The notes below the pieces were generated by a model. It saw nothing but the letters and a program-made list of their open reading frames with translations, searched no databases and was not told the DNA's origin. This document shows positions 4,968 to 6,503 of a stretch of DNA of 6,503 nucleotides, one piece after another (positions within the stretch are counted from its first letter, which is position 1; every line of letters begins with the position of its first letter). This DNA is from Yoonia sp. (GTDB lineage Bacteria; Pseudomonadota; Alphaproteobacteria; Rhodobacterales; Rhodobacteraceae): assembly GCA_028822885.1 (NCBI GenBank), contig JAPKCP010000185.1, forward strand, positions 1 to 6,503, read 5' to 3'. A program made the translations under genes and the position numbers.

Positions 4968-6383
4968 ATGTTTAATACCCTGTCTGGGCGGTTTCTTGTT
5001 CTGACGATCATCTTTGTGATGTTGGCTGAGGTGTTCATCTTTGTGCCGTCGATTGCGCGTTTTCGCGAGGATTATCTGCTTGAACGCTTAGAACGGGCGC
5101 AACTTGCATCGTTGGCGTTGGAGGCGGATGCATTCATATCGCCAGAGCTGGAAGCAGAGCTGCTTAAAAACGCCGAGGTTTATAACGTCGTTTTGCGGCG
5201 CAATGAAGTCCGGCAGCTCGCACTCTCCTCTCCGATCCCGTTCCCAGTCGGCGCAACCTACGACATGCGCGATCCGGCGGCGTGGGTTCTGATCCGTGAT
5301 GCAATGTCGACCTTATTCTCAACCGAGGAAGAGGTGATGCGCGTTTTGGGGACACCCGTCAGCGGTGGGGGCCTGTTGATCGAAATCACGACGCCACAGA
5401 TGCCGTTACGCGATGCGATGCTAGCCTACGGGCGTAATGTTTTGGTCTTATCTTTGGTAATTTCGATCATTACCGCAGCGTTGTTATTTGTGGCTGTGCG
5501 GTTTTTGATGGTTAGGCCAATCAAACGCCTTGTTGACCAGATGGAACGCTATGCGGCTAACCCCGAAGATGCCCGTCAGATCATTGTTCCTTCTGCCACA
5601 GTCAGAGAACTGCACGCTGCTGAAATGGCGCTACAAACCATGGAAAATCAGCTCACAGGGTCATTGCGCCAAAAAGATCGGCTTGCCCAACTTGGTGGCG
5701 CTGTCGCTAAGGTCAGTCATGATCTGCGCAACATCCTGACATCTGCACAATTATTCACTGATCGCATTGAAGGATCAGAGGATCCGTTAGTCAAGCGCAT
5801 GGCGCCCAAACTTGTAGGGTCGATTACCAGAGCTGTTAACCTATGCGAAACGACGCTGGCTTTTGGGCGGGTCGAAGAACCACAGCCGACATTGGCGCGC
5901 TTACCTTTGTCCGGTTTGGTTGACGAGTTGCTTGAGGGTGAGCGCCTTGCAGCGGGGGACGCGGACATCACTTTTGTTGATGATGTCCCGACGGGTATGA
6001 TCATTCGCGCGGATGGTGAGCAGTTCTTCCGGGTGCTCTCAAATCTTGTTCGCAATGCGCGGCAGGCGATTATGGCGACCCACCAACACGGAGCGATTAC
6101 GATCCGCGGACATGAGGATGACACCGCTTGGTGGATAGAGGTCTGTGACACGGGTCCCGGATTGCCGAAACGCGCCCGGGATAATCTTTTCAAGCCCTTC
6201 GAAGGCGGAGCGCGAAAGGGCGGCAGTGGTTTGGGTCTGGTCATTGCGGGTGATCTTATTCGCGGTCACGGGGGCCGTCTAGAATTACGTCAAACAGGGG
6301 AAAACGGGACGATGTTTGTCATCCAACTGCCCAAAGCGGACCTCGCACTAGAGCCGCTCGTGATCGAAGCAGTCGTAAGCTGA
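4968..6383 (+). CDS. HAMP-domain sensor histidine kinase
   Basis: A 471-residue membrane-bound two-component sensor kinase. TM1 (about 7-29) and TM2 (about 157-179) flank a periplasmic domain of some 125 residues with no cysteine. A HAMP linker (about 180-232) begins RFLMVRPIKRLV. The H-box VSHDLRNIL places the phospho-acceptor at His251; the following Asp252 and Asn255 fit the D/ExxN phosphatase motif. The Pro usual in HELRTPL boxes is missing. The ATPase domain has the N-box NLVRNARQAI (359-368), the G1 box DTGPG (394-398), the F-box LFKPF (407-411) and the G2 box GSGLGL (419-424), so it should be active. GGAG (4959-4962) lies 5 nt before the ATG, and the gap to the reductase is 21 nt, suggesting co-transcription. 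No response regulator is in the window. TGA is followed at once by an in-frame TAA. Confidence 0.93.
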   Translation: MFNTLSGRFLVLTIIFVMLAEVFIFVPSIARFREDYLLERLERAQLASLALEADAFISPELEAELLKNAEVYNVVLRRNEVRQLALSSPIPFPVGATYDMRDPAAWVLIRDAMSTLFSTEEEVMRVLGTPVSGGGLLIEITTPQMPLRDAMLAYGRNVLVLSLVISIITAALLFVAVRFLMVRPIKRLVDQMERYAANPEDARQIIVPSATVRELHAAEMALQTMENQLTGSLRQKDRLAQLGGAVAKVSHDLRNILTSAQLFTDRIEGSEDPLVKRMAPKLVGSITRAVNLCETTLAFGRVEEPQPTLARLPLSGLVDELLEGERLAAGDADITFVDDVPTGMIIRADGEQFFRVLSNLVRNARQAIMATHQHGAITIRGHEDDTAWWIEVCDTGPGLPKRARDNLFKPFEGGARKGGSGLGLVIAGDLIRGHGGRLELRQTGENGTMFVIQLPKADLALEPLVIEAVVS

Positions 6384-6412
6384 TAAGATTGCAAATACTT
6401 ACGATTTTAACC

Positions 6413-6441
6413 TTGCATCGTCTGGCATGCGGGGCTAACCC
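6413..6441 (+). promoter_or_regulatory. Weak candidate promoter for tRNA-Arg
   Basis: TTGCAT (6413-6418) and TAACCC (6436-6441) are 17 nt apart and would start transcription about 5 nt before the mature tRNA. The -35 is a moderate match and the -10 is poor. The position is plausible, but the match could be chance. Confidence 0.22.
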
Positions 6442-6451
6442 ACCATCAAGT

Positions 6452-6503
6452 GGATTGGTAGCTCAGTTGGATAGAGTACTTGACTACGAATCAAGGGGTC
6501 GGG
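6452..6503 (+). tRNA. tRNA-Arg (anticodon ACG), 3' end cut by the window
   Basis: The 5' acceptor strand is GGATTGG (6452-6458), followed by T8 and A9. The D-arm is GCTC (6461-6464) paired with GAGT (6474-6477), with one G-U pair, around an AGTTGGATA loop. The anticodon stem CTTGA (6479-6483) pairs perfectly with TCAAG (6491-6495). The loop CTACGAA gives anticodon ACG (6486-6488), which reads CGN arginine codons after A34-to-inosine editing. The variable region is GGGTC, and the T-stem begins GGG at the window end. The T-arm, 3' acceptor strand and CCA lie outside the window, so the acceptor pairing cannot be checked. Confidence 0.92.

Noticed and set aside
5717..6244. 175-codon minus-strand open frame inside the kinase gene
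   Set aside because: It is antisense to the conserved kinase boxes and is rich in Arg, Ser and Pro, as expected of a shadow frame.

Overview
The window looks like chromosomal DNA from an alphaproteobacterium, most likely of the Rhodobacterales/Roseobacter group. Three things suggest this: the RnpA and YidD sequence style, a MerA-like reductase next to a TVP38 protein, and a moderate GC content (estimated by eye, not computed). The genus cannot be fixed from the sequence alone. No insertion sequence, CRISPR array, phage gene or long repeat is visible.

Layout. Positions 1-42 may hold the last codons of an upstream gene. Next come two plus-strand genes: a DUF3833-type lipoprotein (145-684) and a DUF900-like alpha/beta hydrolase (759-1673). 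The hydrolase converges on the minus-strand cluster rpmH-rnpA-yidD (2462 down to 1670). This cluster encodes ribosomal protein L34, the RNase P protein subunit and the YidD membrane-insertion factor. The stop codons of the hydrolase and yidD interlock in a CTAG palindrome at 1670-1673. The yidC gene that usually follows yidD is absent from its expected place.

A divergent intergenic region (2463-2777) carries a good candidate rpmH promoter. After it, three plus-strand genes are packed closely: a TVP38/TMEM64 (VTT-domain) membrane protein (2778-3524), a MerA-like FAD/NAD(P)-disulfide oxidoreductase (3528-4946) and a HAMP-containing sensor histidine kinase (4968-6383). Gaps of 3 and 21 nt suggest one transcript. 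The window ends inside a tRNA-Arg(ACG) gene starting at 6452.

How the genes work together. The rpmH-rnpA-yidD block is standard translation and membrane-biogenesis housekeeping. The TVP38-reductase pair is the most interesting part. A polytopic membrane protein is coupled to a thiol-disulfide flavoenzyme that lacks the C-terminal cysteine pair of true mercuric reductase, and a sensor kinase without a visible response regulator follows. This suggests a membrane-linked redox function with its own sensor, but that is inference. No clearly new system can be proven from the sequence; the best leads are this cassette and the rearranged yidD boundary.
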